A DNA stretch of 64,000 bases from Sphagnum magellanicum (lineage: Eukaryota > Streptophyta > Sphagnopsida > Sphagnales > Sphagnaceae): positions 33,222,001 to 33,286,000 of the forward strand of contig CM038908.1 of NCBI GenBank assembly GCA_021904315.1, read 5' to 3'. A model generated the notes under the pieces. That model was not told where the DNA came from and ran no database searches. It saw only the letters and a program-made list of their open reading frames with translations. Below are positions 47,113 through 60,500 of the stretch, piece by piece. The stretch's first letter is position 1, and the number at the start of each line of letters is the position of its first letter. The translations under genes and the position numbers were made by a program.

Positions 47113-47858
47113 TCTTATATATTAAAGCAACAGTGGTGTCTGTCTGTCCGGGCAATGCCTGGAAAATTCTTCCAGTCATAACTTCCCCAGATGTAACTGA
47201 CTCCAGAGAAAAAAAAATCAGGGGCAGTCTGATTTTTTGAGGAGCTTCCCCAGATGTAACTGACTCCAGATAAAAAAAAAATCAGGGGCAGTCTGATTTT
47301 TTGAGGCAAAAGATTTGGTAGACCAAAAAAAAATATTTAGGCCTTGGACAGCCCAAAATTTTATTTTTTTGTTTTTTTGTATTGACCAAGATTACCTTTT
47401 TTTTTCTTTTAACTACTGTCCGTCCCGATTAAGGGGACGGATGAAATGTCCGTTCGGCTTGATGACAAGACGGATTTAGGGGAAGACCAGAAAAAAAATA
47501 TTTAGGCCTTGGACAGCCCAGAATCAATTTTTATTTTTTTTGTATTGACCAAAACTACCTTTTTTTTCTTTTAGCTACTGTCCGTCCCAATTAAGGGGAT
47601 GGATGAAATGTCCGTCCGGCTTGATGACGGGACGGATTTTGGGGAAGCTTTTTTTCTTTTAGCTACTGTTCGTCCCAATTAAGGGGATGGATGAAATGTC
47701 CGTCCGGCTGGATGATCACAAAATAATAATAAAAACAGAAAACAAATAAAAATAAAAAAATAAAAAAGTTAAAAGTTTCTAAAAAAAATTAAAACGCTAA
47801 CCAAGTTTAAAGAAATCGAGGAACTTCACAGTGGCCAAAGGTCATGGGCACCCACTAG
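47113..47858 (+). mobile_element. Non-autonomous Helitron, copy 4
   Basis: Starts TCTTATATATTAAAGCAACA after an A. It ends with an imperfect hairpin (GTGGCC-AAA-GGTCAT), GGGCACCCA and CTAG followed by T. Internal tandem modules: CCCAGATGTAACTGACTCCA with GGCAGTCTGATTTTTTGAGG (two copies), TTTAGGCCTTGGACAGCCCA (two copies), and CTACTGTCCGTCCC with ATGAAATGTCCGTCCGGCT (three copies). No coding sequence for Rep/helicase. It is the intact reference for copy 1 at 4.9-5.6 kb. Confidence 0.8.
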
Positions 47859-49905
47859 TATGAATGAAAGAAGTAGAGTGACAAACAAGGCGAGAAATAT
47901 ATATATATAATTTTTTTAGTCATTTATTTTGACCTTTTTTTATTTCAAAGTTTATTAAACTTGAGAAAAAAATTGATCATTTGTCCAAAGATTCTAAAAT
48001 CATTTGTAAGGTTTGTCCTCATTTTATGTCTTGCATATGGTAAGTTGTCCCTAGTTTTGTATGTTGTCCTAGGTTTAACGTACCATTCGGTTATGATTTT
48101 TGACATTTCTTATTGATTTTTATGTACAAAGGCCTGACATAGATAATCTTTTTCTCACAAGACCCAAGCATGACCCTGCCCTAAACTATGCTTCAAGCAA
48201 GGAAACTTCAAGAATATCTTCAACAAAACAAATGTTAAGGCTTTCTATTGACACCAAAGTAATGTTACTTATCCATAAGCAATTTTCAAGTTGCCTACAT
48301 CCATACAAGGTTCGTCTGGCAAAAAAAATAAAATCCTTTCTACACACTTATCCATGTTTGCATTAAGGGCCAATCCCTTCATTGCAACTTTTTCTTTTCT
48401 TTTTTGAAGTATGTTGAAACATCCTACAAATAGGTCTTGCCTCACTTAACCCCATCCCATCATAACCATAAACATATTGTTAGTGGGGAAGTGAAGAAAA
48501 CAAGGTTTTTTAAACAGTCCCAACTTGTTATTGATGTCATACAAGATGCAAAAATAGACTCAAAATATTTTACATAAGTCAGAATGGAACCAATGTTCAA
48601 ACTAGAGTATTGTTCCAAAGAAGAAAACATTGATTTTTGCTACAATACCCCCTTGACATACCTTTTTTGAAGCTACCACAACTACACAACAAAGCAACTA
48701 CACCTTAACTTTGCCCTTGAACTTACACCGTTGTATGCTAGACTATTCTTTCTTTTCAATGCTTTGGAACTTGTGCTTTGCAACCTATGCTTCACATTAT
48801 GCTATCCAACACCAAATTTTGGAAAGAAAAAACTTTACGAGTAGGCAATTTGCATATTGCTCTTTGGTAAGTTCTACCTTACCTATGTTTTTAAAGCATT
48901 TGCTACTCCTTTTTTTTCTGAACCTTGTGGCAATAGTAAAATTAATGTATGCCCTTATTTAATGTGCCCATAATTCTTTTTGAGAAATTACAATGTTGTC
49001 ATTCTTCAAAAATTCAACCACTTCCTTGTTTCTTTCTCCCCAAAATTTATTACCCTATGTTGTCACTCTCAAGTTTTATCTTGATTCTCAAATAGTCACT
49101 GTCTTGAATTTCTAGCCATCCAAATCTAGACTAGATGGATTAGGTTTGATGGTCCATGAGTGGATGAAAACTTTCTTCATTTCACTCCTTATATATGTTC
49201 TTTTTGGGCAACAACATATCCAACCCAAAAGTGTTTGTCTTGATGGGCAATCACCAATTTCTTTTGTCTCTGAAATATGAAGCCCATGCTTCCATCTTTT
49301 TCTTTTTCTTTCTCATGTAGAATTCCTATTCGGTGTATGGGTAATCCATTAAATGTTTGTATTTTAAACCTTCAATGAAAATATCATTTAGTGTGATCTT
49401 TTGAAAGGTATAAATAACATATTATGGTGAACATATGATGTGTCTATATGTGTGTACATTAGATGTATAATATTTCATAGTGTATTTTTGGGGCCTTTAT
49501 ATATATAATCTGGTATGCATTGTCAAGTGTATCCATTTCCCTTCTTTGTTAAAGAGGGAATTTTATGCTCTATTATTGGCCATGTTTTGAAAGAAAGAAA
49601 AAAAAAAGGGGGAAAAAAAAAACAAAACAAAGATGGAGAAAAAAACTTGAAAGACAATGAAATGAAATGAGAATGAGATGTGGAGATAAACCTTAAATTA
49701 AGTCATGAACTTTAATTGCTTTGTTAATTTTTATTCGTCTTATTTTTCATCCATGGTTTTCATATTTGGTTTCCAATACTTCCCATACATGTTTTATATG
49801 TATTTGCCTTATCCATATATGAAAAATATTTGAAATCGATTTTATTGAAAAAATATTCTAACTTGTTTTTCTTGGTAAAAATGTATTTGATTCAATTTGA
49901 ACCCC
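47859..49905. other. AT-rich intergenic stretch
   Basis: Plus-strand frames at 48.10-48.37 and 48.71-48.96 kb look protein-like in places (PDIDNLFLTRPKHDPALNY) but match no family I know. A poly-purine run lies at about 49,590-49,640. No gene is supported. Confidence 0.4.
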
Positions 49906-52015
49906 TAAATTGTGAACCTTGTGAGGAAAAAAATTAACCTTAAAATTTGTGAAACTCTAACCTTAAATTCATGAAACTATAAACCTTTAAATTCATTACA
50001 CTTTACACCTTAAACCTTAAACCCCTAAACCCTACATTGAAAACCCTAAACCTTAGTATTTTATTCCAAAACTAAAAACCTTAAACCCCAAACCCTTAAA
50101 CTTGAACCGCTAAGTTGTAAACCTTATAAAACAAATTTAACCCTAAAATTCATGAGACTATAAACCTTAAAATTGATGAAACTTTCAGCCTTAAAATTCA
50201 TTACATTCTAAATCCAAAACCCTATAATTACATTTTAAAATTAAAAACCCTAAATGGGTGAACATCATTTAAGGTGTATCACACATGATGAAAAAGGCCT
50301 AGTCCTTACTACAATTCTTTTTTACCCTATAATTTGATCCCCATAGAAAATAATGAGTCAAAAGTTATTAAATTTTTTAGAAAGATTATATACTAGATCA
50401 TTACAATTCTAGATTCCATCATAATCACCCATAAATGTGTTTTTACATGGTAAAAAAAAATCTAGGTAAAAAAGACAAAAAATGGTGACAATGTGACAAG
50501 ATTTTGGTACACCTCAAAAAATTTAGACCCAAACCTTAAACCCTTAAACTTGAACCCCTAAGTTGTAAACTTTATAAGGAAAAATTTAACCCTAAAATTC
50601 ATAATACTATAAACCTTTAAATTCTTGAGATTCTAAACCTTTACATTCATGAGACTCTCAACCTTAAAATTCATGAATCTCTCAACCCTAAAATTCATTA
50701 CACTCTAAACCTTAAACTTAAACCCTAAATCTTAAACTCAAAATCTTAAATCTTAAAATCTTAAACCCTAAACCCTAAACTCAAAACCTTAAACCCTAAA
50801 CCCTAAACTCAAAACCTTAAACCCTAAACCCTAAACTCAAAACCTTAAACCCCAATAAATAATGTTAAACCATAAACTCAAAAACTTAAAACCTTAAACC
50901 CCAATAAATAATGTTAAACCATAAACTCAAAAACTTTAAACTTTAAACCCTAACATTCAAAATCCTAAACCTTAATATTTTGTTCTAAAATTGCAAACCC
51001 TAACACTCAAAACCTTAAACTTTAAACCTTAAACCCTAATATTCTATTCTAAAATTGAAAACCCTAACATTCAAAACCTTAAACTTTAAACCCTAAACCC
51101 TAATATTCTATTCTAAAATTGAAAACCCTAACATTCAAAACCTTAAACTTTAAACCCTAAACCCTAATATTCTATTCTAAAATTGAAAACCTAAGCATCT
51201 AAACTTTAAACCCCTAAAACCCTAAACCCTACATTGAAAACCCTTAGACCCTCCATTGAAAACCCCAAACCTTAAATTTTAAACCTTAGTAATTAACTTA
51301 AAAACTTAAACCTTGAACCTTGCTACTGAATTCTAAACCATAAACACTTGAATTATAAAATTCCCTCAAATTCAATTCGAAACCTTAAACCTTAAACCCG
51401 AACATTCTAAATTGAAAGCCTTAAACCCCTAAACCTTAAATTGAAAACCCTGAACCATTAACCCTATTATTCTATTCTAAAATTGAAATCATAAAACCCT
51501 AAACCCTAAACTCTAAAGCCAAACCTTAAACTTTAGACCCCTAAACCCTTCATCGAAAACCCTAGACCATAAACCTTAATATTCAATTCTAAAACTTGAA
51601 CCCTAAACCCTAGTATTCAATTCTAAAACTTAAACCTTGAACCGTGAACCTTACTATTAAATTATAAACCATAAACACTTGAATTGAAAGCTCCCTTGAA
51701 TTCAACTTGAAACTTGTAACTTGAAACCTTAACCTCAAAAACCCTAAACCCTAATATTCAATTCTAAAACTTAAACCTTGAACCTTGAACCTTATTATTG
51801 AATTCTAAACCATAAAAACTTGAATCATAAAGTTCCCTTGAATTCAACTTGAAACCTTAAACCTTGACCTCAAAACCTTAAACCCTAAACTAAAAACCTT
51901 AAACCCCTAAACTTTAAAACCTCAAAATTGCAAACCTTGAACTTTAAAGTCATGAACCTTAACATTAAATTGTAAACCTTAATTTTTTAACTCTAAACAT
52001 TAAACCTTAAACCGC
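49906..52015. repeat. 2.1-kb telomere-like (CCCTAAA-derived) degenerate array
   Basis: The whole stretch consists of diverged AACCCTAAA, AACCTTAAA, AACTTTAAA and AAACTCAAA words. It has local higher-order periods: about 28 bp around 50,755-50,850 (AAACCCTAAACCCTAAACTC repeated) and 63 bp around 50,985-51,190 (CCCTAATATTCTATTCTAAA repeated three to four times). Perfect plant telomere words occur in it but never in long pure runs. Unique-looking AT-rich DNA on both sides shows it is interstitial, not a chromosome end. Confidence 0.9.
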
Positions 52016-53477
52016 ACATTTTGAATAATTTTGGGGAATTCTTTCTTTATTTTCATCTAACAAACTTTTGAGAAACACATAAAATGGGTTTTGCACACAA
52101 ATGTTTTCACATAAAAATATTAATTATCAAAAGATATTAATTTATGAATAATTTTGTTACTTTTCACAAATTTATGCTCATTTGAATGAAAAACTTTATT
52201 GAAATATTTCTTGTGAAAACATATGAGTGGGACTTTTCATACGGAACTAAAATGATACAATTAATTCATATTCAATATACATAATTAGTAGAAAAACAAG
52301 TTTTTCTTACCAAGAATCTCAAATTTTGACTAAAATTTTAAAATTATTATTGATTTGTTTTAAATAATATTAATATAACAAAATCCACACATCTTTGTCA
52401 TCAATCCATCATCACTAGTAGTGCAAAGCAATGGTGCGGAGCTCAAGTTCAATATATATTAGTAGAAAAACATGTTTCTTTGACCAAAAACTTTTGTTAA
52501 AGAAAACCCTTTTTAAATAGCCATAAACCTTAAACCCCTAATCTTGTGACATATGTCTTTTGTGAATTAAGAAGACTTAATCATATATCTATTTACTTGA
52601 TAGGTAGGTATGTACCTATCTACTTAGTTGGTAATAGGTGTAACATATTTAATAGCGATAGTAGGTAGTAGGCACATAGCTAAAATTGGTACCTACTTAC
52701 AAGGATAGGTACAAGTTCCCTACCTCTTATTTACATACTATAAATAGGCTAGTAAGGAGGTACATACCTTGTTGTGCATTCCTAAGTTGGCGCCAACAAT
52801 TATTGTTGTCACCATACTTACAACACAAATAGGACATGGTGGCCATTAGGGGTTAACTTAGAAAAGAGAGGAAGCCTTGGATAATTTAATATGTGCATCT
52901 TATAGCAATCCTACAACTTGAACCATGTGACTAGGTAAAACCATGGTAAAGTAGACATAAAAAGTAATCTATTCCAAATTCAATTTAAAAAAAGAACAAG
53001 CTATATCATGAACATTTTTAAAATGCTAGTACTATTTTTAAAATTATGGATATACATTTACAAGACTTTCTCATTCTTTTCTACAAATGTTAAAAGATAT
53101 AAAAAGTCCCACAATTTGTGAGAATTCAAAGGAAACACTTGATTTGTCATAATCTAACCAAATTCATGTCTAAATGTTATTTCCTAACAAAATATTACAT
53201 GGGGTCCCCCCAACTACAAGATTGAAGCCCTCATACCTCTTCATCGAGTTAAGGAGCAAGTCTCCTCGTTTGAGAACTTGCACGTTATTATAATATTTGA
53301 CTTAGATCTCTACTCTTTTTGTTAGCATCACCAAGCCATTATGCAATGACAAGTACCTTCATTCATTTACCCATTAACCACCATTTGGACCTTGATGCCA
53401 AACTTATAGAAGACAATTTTGTGCACCCCTTATGCTTGAGAAGAGTAACAATATTTTGATCTCTGTTGGATAAAATG
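52016..53477. other. AT-rich stretch with a TAGGTA cluster
   Basis: A degenerate cluster of TAGGTA, GTACCTA and related words lies at about 52,590-52,780, resembling the arrays at 16.2-16.7 and 24.9-25.6 kb. No gene seen elsewhere in this stretch. Confidence 0.55.
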
Positions 53478-53610
53478 CCTTCAACACAAAAAAACGAAAT
53501 GCAACAATATGCATAGAAAAATTGTTTCCCAATGCTAGTGCCTAATTTTTAGCATCAAGGAACAAATTTTTTGTGCATATTGTTGCATTCCTTTTTTTTG
53601 AGTTGAAAAC
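53478..53610. repeat. Long imperfect hairpin with arms of about 59 nt
   Basis: The left arm (53,478-53,536; GAAATGCAACAATATGCATA then ATTGTTTCC) pairs with the right arm (53,551-53,610; AACAAATTTTTTGTGCATAT then TGTTGCATTCC). A short loop contains a second small stem (ATGCT / AGCAT). Arm mismatches are scattered. It fits either a small MITE or a microRNA-precursor-like fold; no expression can be inferred from sequence. Confidence 0.65.
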
Positions 53611-54420
53611 ATTAGTGTTGATACATATTTAGATATATATACACACAACATACTATATATATATAAACAAACAAACATATATATAGACATATACAAACCA
53701 TTTAATAATGCAAATAATTTGGTTTTTATTTTTATTTTTTATAAACTAAAAACACAATCACAATTTATGTCCATTCCTAAATGAAAAGTCATAATTATTG
53801 TCATAATCAATATTAATTTCATTTCAAACATATACGATCCATTTCTCTGTTTCACAAAAATAAGAAATGCAAAGTTTTGCATCATTAAATACATAAACCC
53901 TATAGTCAAAAAACATTAAAAGTAAAAGCCAATTAACTAAATAAACCAAGTCTACTACATATTTTAGTTTGAAATTCATATATGAATTATGTTTTTAAGA
54001 AAATTAAAAACACACAAACTCATTCTCACATGAAGAAAAATACACACCCACACAAACAAAAGTAAACACTTACACACAAAAATACACACCCACACAAACA
54101 AAAATAAACACTTACACACAAAAATACACACCCTCACAAAAAAAACACACGCCCATATCTAAACAAATATTATCTTGAAAATTCTCATATGGACCAAACA
54201 CCAAAATATTTATGATGTACATGTCATGACCTGCAATTTTATGTATTCTTTTCAACACACACTTACGTACTTAATAAATAATTTATTTTACCCCTATAAA
54301 CAATAAAAAATGCAAACAAATCCACATACATCCACATACATATATATGCATACAAGCATACCTATATATACACACATATACATACATACATACATACATA
54401 CATAAATAATGTATATATTA
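53611..54420. repeat. Simple and tandem repeats (ATAT/ACAC-rich)
   Basis: A 42-bp tandem repeat of about three units starts at 54,041, 54,083 and 54,125 (TACACACCCACACAAACAAA in each, the third diverged). (CATA)n and (TATA) tracts lie at 53,640-53,690 and 54,320-54,410. No gene seen. Confidence 0.8.
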
Positions 54421-56900
54421 TATCAAACCTTCAATAAGAGTGTACATATGGATATGTCTCTATATACTTGGATGTCATATACTCAAATTAAAGTTTATTA
54501 TTTAATATTTCATAAAGAAATATTTGTCAATGATTAATTAATTATTAATTACTATGTAACATACTTAATTACTATGAAATAATTAGTTAAACTAAATTGG
54601 CATCTATTCATATGAATTCATTAATCAAATTTAAGAATTATTTTCTAAATTAATTCAAGAATGTAAAAAATCAGATAATTAATTATCTAAATTAAATAAC
54701 TGAATAATTGTCTGAATTTTATTACACAATTCAAATAATCATTCTAAATAATTAGTTCACTTATTCTTCTAGTATTTTAATTCCTACCTAACTATTTACC
54801 TACTTATGGCTATGTATTGACCTACCTAGGTACTTATATATTTGTTCCAAAATTATATCAATATGCCACGTGGCAACCCTATGGGTGAACATATTCATAG
54901 AATATGTTCAATACTTGATAAGCACTAAAATATATATTTTTCCAATATAGATGACATTTTTTAAAAGGGCCAAAATTTGTTAAATTTTGAGGGAACAACA
55001 TTCAAATTGCCAAATTTTGTAGAAAAATGGGAAAAAAGGCCATTTCTTGTGAGAAAATGTAGAACACTTGACAATTTCTTGCATAATCATACATAATATG
55101 TAGCAAAATCTATCTAAACCATTCTTTTGAAAATTTCCAATTTTCGATGTCACAAATTTTATTTTTTGGAATTTCCATGTATTGGGGTTGAAGTTGTAGT
55201 TAAAACATAAATTTATAAGTGGCATTCCAATGTATTATTGTTCCATCATTATTTTGAGAGTGGAGACTCCACTCTCAATTATCACCCTTATTGTTACAAG
55301 AAAGGCAAGGGTCTTATAGAAACAACATTCCATAATGTTTTCTTGCAATGACAAAAATTTCTTAGGTAAACATTCAAGGTTGGCTTTAATGTGCACTACA
55401 AGAGCAAAAATGCAAGTTGAAGACAATGATATACAACAAAAGCATGTAGATTATTCTACCATTCGACAACTATTGCTTCTCCAAAATATGTTACAAGGGA
55501 AGCGAAATAGTGATTTCGTCCCTCCACCTGATCAAAAAGGTTTCAAAAGTTGTTCGGCACACCAGAACATCGAACATTTGTGTTTTTAGGAATTAGGTTC
55601 CACATTTGACCTCGTTCTACCTTGCTAGTTTTCATCATATTTTTAATTTGCAACTTGATATTCATCTTTTTTTCTATTCCATCTTGTATGTCTTTTGTTA
55701 GTGATCATGCACCTTCAATTCTTTTGTTGAACATTGTAATCATCTTGCCATTTTCCTCAACGAAAATGTTCTCAACAGGTAGGGGTCACCGAACTATTGC
55801 ATGTGTGGAATAGAATGCTCGTTTTGCTTAAACCCAACAATAGGGAATGCGCATAACATTACACTCCTCTAAATACATCTCCTTGTTTTTTTCAAATTTT
55901 GCATCAATCTCCTTTTGAGATCACGAATATTAATAAGTGGTTCAACCTAATTGTCATTATGTTCAACTGTTCAATTCAACCCAATGAAAACCTTTCAATT
56001 AAATTGCAATGGATTAGGGTTTAGGGATTCGGGCTATTACATTGTTTTTGTGTGCAATTGCATCCTACAATAGTCTCTAAGCTTCAGAAAACATCATCAT
56101 TTAAGATAATTGAATGTGGCACAGATATTAACATTCTAAAATTAGATTGGATTTCATAAAAACCTTAATAATATTTTTAAATGACTGTTTGGTTTCTAGA
56201 ATCAGGATGTCACCTAAAAGTTGTGGCAACAATTCAAAGGAACAGATTGGACAACTCCACCTTTAGGAAAAAATAATTCAAAATATGCAAGGTACAAATT
56301 TAAAAAGTCTTGTTCATGAAGGTCCGATAGACAATACATGGTTCAAAATCTTCAAAATTGGGGAACAACTTCAAATGGACTTCTCATCTATTATTCAAAA
56401 ATGATAACCTACTTACATTGAAGTATGTGCTTTTGGAATTCACCACCACCACTTAAATAGTCACATTTTTTCTTATTGTTGGATACTTTGTTTTTTGAAC
56501 TTTTATCATATTCAACTATGAATTTTACAGTGTGATTTAGAATCTCATGAAGCTTGTCTCTCCTAATCCAAACAAACAAGACCACTTACTACTATACAAG
56601 GAATACATTATGAGTGTCGTTTAATTATATTTATTTGAAATATGTAAATTAGAAATTGAAAATTTAGTTGTAACATAATTTACATGATTATATCTATAGT
56701 AGGCACTGCACATACGATATTACAAGATCATTTTGTTAAGTTCCTTGAATCAACATGCATTAGTGCACAATGAAGGAATGTATATAAATAGGGTCAAGAC
56801 CCTTTTCCTAACTAAAGAGGTGAAAATATATTATTTATGTTTTTCTTTTTTTTATTTTAAAAATTTTCTTTTTTTCTCATGTTTGTCCTCAACAATTGGG
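54421..56900. other. AT-rich stretch before element 2
   Basis: A plus-strand frame at 55,335-55,589 has protein-like composition (VDYSTIRQLLLLQNMLQGKR) and could be an outlying part of the element at 57-62 kb, but I recognise no family. The rest shows no gene, RNA or clear repeat. Confidence 0.4.
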
Positions 56901-56916
56901 CTCCATGTTGAAAGAT

Positions 56917-57280
56917 GAAAAAATGCTTAGTGGCCACTAATCATTTTTTCGATTTAGAAAAATGAAAAAAAAAATGGTAGCTGCTAAGCATTTTTTCCAT
57001 TTTGAGAATTGAAAAAACACCTGGTGGCCATCATTTTTTTTTCATCATTAATAGTAGAAAAAATTCCTAATGGCCGCTAGGCATTTTTTCATCTTTCTAA
57101 GTGGGGGAAAACATTTGGCAGTTGCTAGGCATTTTTTCGCTTTTAACTGATGTAAGAATGCCTAGCAATCACCAGACATTTGTATAGTGTAGGAAGATGT
57201 AAAACCTCATGGCAGTCACCAAGAGTTTTTTTTGCATAAACATATGAAATATTCCCTAGTGGCTATCAATCGTCCTTTTT
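56917..57280. repeat. Array of about eight GGCC-type palindromes, spacing about 48 bp
   Basis: Each unit is a short inverted repeat of the form GAAAAAATGC-TAGTGGCCACTA-GCATTTTTTC. The first (56,917-56,950) is almost perfect; those centred near 56,984, 57,027, 57,074, 57,122, 57,168, 57,214 and 57,262 are progressively diverged. Spacing between centres is regular at about 43-50 bp, so this is an ordered array of hairpins rather than chance palindromes. It sits directly upstream of the decayed coding region at 57.6-61 kb. Confidence 0.8.
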
Positions 57281-57599
57281 GCACAGAACAATGAGAAAAC
57301 TCTTGTCCTCCTACATGGAAGACATGTTGTCACCTTTCTGCACGAAAAAAACACGTAGCTATCTGATATGTTTTCAGTGAATCAACGAGGTGGAAGCCAT
57401 TCGGAGTGGGGAATTTGACTTGAGGGACAATCCTTGCACTTTCCTAATATAAATGTTAAAATTGTTTGGGCACAAATCAGGCACTTGGCTTATGTTTAAA
57501 AGTTTGATTTCAATTTCATGTTCTTTCAGGTTTTCCCAAAATATGGTTGACATAACCATATTTGGGAGTAGCATTAGCATTTGGAATTTGTGAAATAAT

Positions 57600-60500
57600 G
57601 AAAGGGTGATGATAGGAAGTGGAACTTGTAGAGATCCATTTCTTATTATGAAATATGATGCTTCAAGGGGAGAGACTTGCATAGTGGTTTTAATTGAAAC
57701 TATGTTTGAATCCTTTGAAGATCGTAAACTTTTTATTTTGATGCTAGCTGTTAGATATTTTGGGTTAGCCATTGGAATGGAAATATTTTGGCCTTTTAAG
57801 GATTTATCCTTGGATGACGCAATGACTACCACAGGGTTACAACAATGTTATGTTTCCATGGATGGTTGTAATGATCTAGGGAAGAAAATATTTTCATGCC
57901 TTGACAAGGATTTGCTTGAAGCCATTTTTGAGAATGTTGACAAAGTTGAGGAATCCGGAGACATGGGAGATGGTTTTTGTGACAAGGAAATTAATTCAGA
58001 AATGAATTATACCTCTGATGAGTGTGTGAAATGCTTCACTGGGGGGTCTAGATTTGATTATAACAATGAATAAGGAAGTGAAGATGAAACTACGACAAGA
58101 TATGATGATAGAGAAAATGAAGATATTTTAAAAGAAAATTGGGAGCAAGAGGAGCAAGCAAATAGGCAATGAGATGAGGACAAACATGGTGAAGGATATG
58201 TGGACAATAAGGGTGCGGGTAATTCAAATATTGTAGGAAGATGTAGGTTTCAATAGAGAGGAGTTGAATGCAATCTTTTAGATGATGATGGCGTTATCAC
58301 TGCAAAAGGTCGGATTATAACTTGCGACCTTATGGAGTTCTTGATGATAAGCTTGGTGAGGATCATGTTGGGTTGTGTATTTTCTATTGTCCTAGTATTG
58401 TGTCAACAGTCACGACAATTTGGAAATGGCCATTATCTTTAATTATTTTTTATGGTTATTCTCTACAATGGCATCTTGTGATGCATAATGAAGGCCATGT
58501 TCTAGATGCTAATGAAATGGGAATAGTTGGAGTGAAGAAAAAACAATATATTTTTCATAAGAGGAAATGAGGCTCATGTGATTATGAAGGTGCAACTTCT
58601 AAGATTGAGAAGGTTTTTTCTAAGGAGTATGTGCAAAATGTGAATGTGTTGATGTGTTGTGGGATGAATTGTTGCCAACATTTCCCTTGTGAAAAGACAT
58701 TGTTCTTGAGGCAAGAGTTTTGGAGCTTGTCATTTGAGGACTAGAGAGCCTATGGATAAAATATTCCAAAAAGGTTGCATATGAAAGGAAACATCATGCA
58801 ATGAAAATGCAAGGTGTGGATATTTGCGAAACTATTTGGTAAATATCGTTGGTGTATCCATGTCAACATATATGTTGTATAAATCTACTAGCAAATGAGG
58901 TTGTTGATTTCTACCACATGGTAATAAGGGTACACATAAGTTACAAATGTGAACAAAAGAATTGGAATCAAATGTTCAATCACTGATCAACTTGTTTGTG
59001 GGTACATTGTTGCATCAAATGAAGGGCATTGGAAATGGTAGACAAGATGTGCAACATTTATTGCCTAAATCTTGGAAGAGTTTTCAAAAGCGAAGCGATC
59101 AAATAATTGAATTGATGGATTCTCATTTGGATTGGTTGTGATTGCATATTTGGAGACATTCGGTTGTTTGGGCATCCATTTTCTTAAAGCTTAATTCGAT
59201 TTAAGCTCTTGTTTACGTTGTTACAAATAAGCAAGGAGTTAAACATTGGAGGTATTTCGCAATCTACTATGAGTTAATTGAGGAAAAGACACCATTTAAA
59301 TGTAGATGTGTGAAAACAAAAGCTAGTTTTCTCAAAATGTTCTATTTGTAAATCTCGCAAAGATTTAATATCCAAATTGGGAAAGCATAGCAATGATGTA
59401 ATTGGATATGAAGTGAAGCTAAGAAAAAACATCTTGCACTAAAAGTCATGTAGAAATTTATATCATACATGGAAAACAAAATCTATTTGATCAAAGGAAG
59501 AATTCCTATGCGTTATCCATGACAAAATGGATCATGTGAAAATTGTTCTTCCAAGGCTCCAAGTGTGAAACATAATTATTTTTGATCTTAGAAAATTGCT
59601 TATTATTCTTACAAGTATAATAGCCCATGGACACATGGATGAAAGATATGTTCAATATTCGAATGAGTTGTGGCCAAACAATCCAATTTCACAATTGGCT
59701 TTTTGTTGCAACTCTTTTGCACTTTAAAAGTAACCTTGGTGTTAAAGTCAAAACTATTGTTTAAAGAACCCCCACATAACTCATTCTTTATGCTTCTTTT
59801 GCAAGGAAAATCATGTTGTGTACATGATTTATGCACATTAAAAAATGTTTTTGGTACAAAGCCATTGTCAAAAAATTTGTTGTTCCAAATGGATAACTAC
59901 ATGAAAGACAACAAAAATTGGCATTTTTTGGCATTTCTTTCATTGTTAAATGTGAAGGATGTGTTTGAAGAAGTGAAATTGGGATTTCTTGTCGTTGGCC
60001 ATACACATGAAGATATTGACAAATGTTTTGGGTATCTATCAAAAAAATTAAGAGAACAAAAATTATGTTTTGGCTAATTTGATGTTTGGCGTTCATGGTT
60101 TCCTATGAACGATCATTTATTCCTTAGTTTATTCAAGAGATTCCATATTTTAAATCTTGGGTAGTAGGTTGTTTGAAGGATGGCTTTGAGACTTTGGTAG
60201 GGCACACTGATATGCATTTTTTGAGATTTTTTGTTGATTCATCGAGCTGGCCTTGGATGTAATACAAAGTTTCTCCCATAGATCCTATTTGGAGTCTTGC
60301 AAATGCGCCTTTAATTAGAATGTGGAAACCTAATCCTAATGGGTCACCAAATTTGCTTATGAATGTCCCTAGCCTTGCTCCTTACTGCGCCATTTGGGAC
60401 ATTGATCCTTTGAAATTTGTTGAAAGACAAAAGCTCATTAGTGTTGAACTATCCAAATATGTGGATTTTTGGAAGGTGAGCATTGCACAAAGTGCAACTT

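Noticed and set aside
49906-52015. A true chromosome end
   Set aside because: Repeats are highly degenerate and flanked by complex sequence on both sides.
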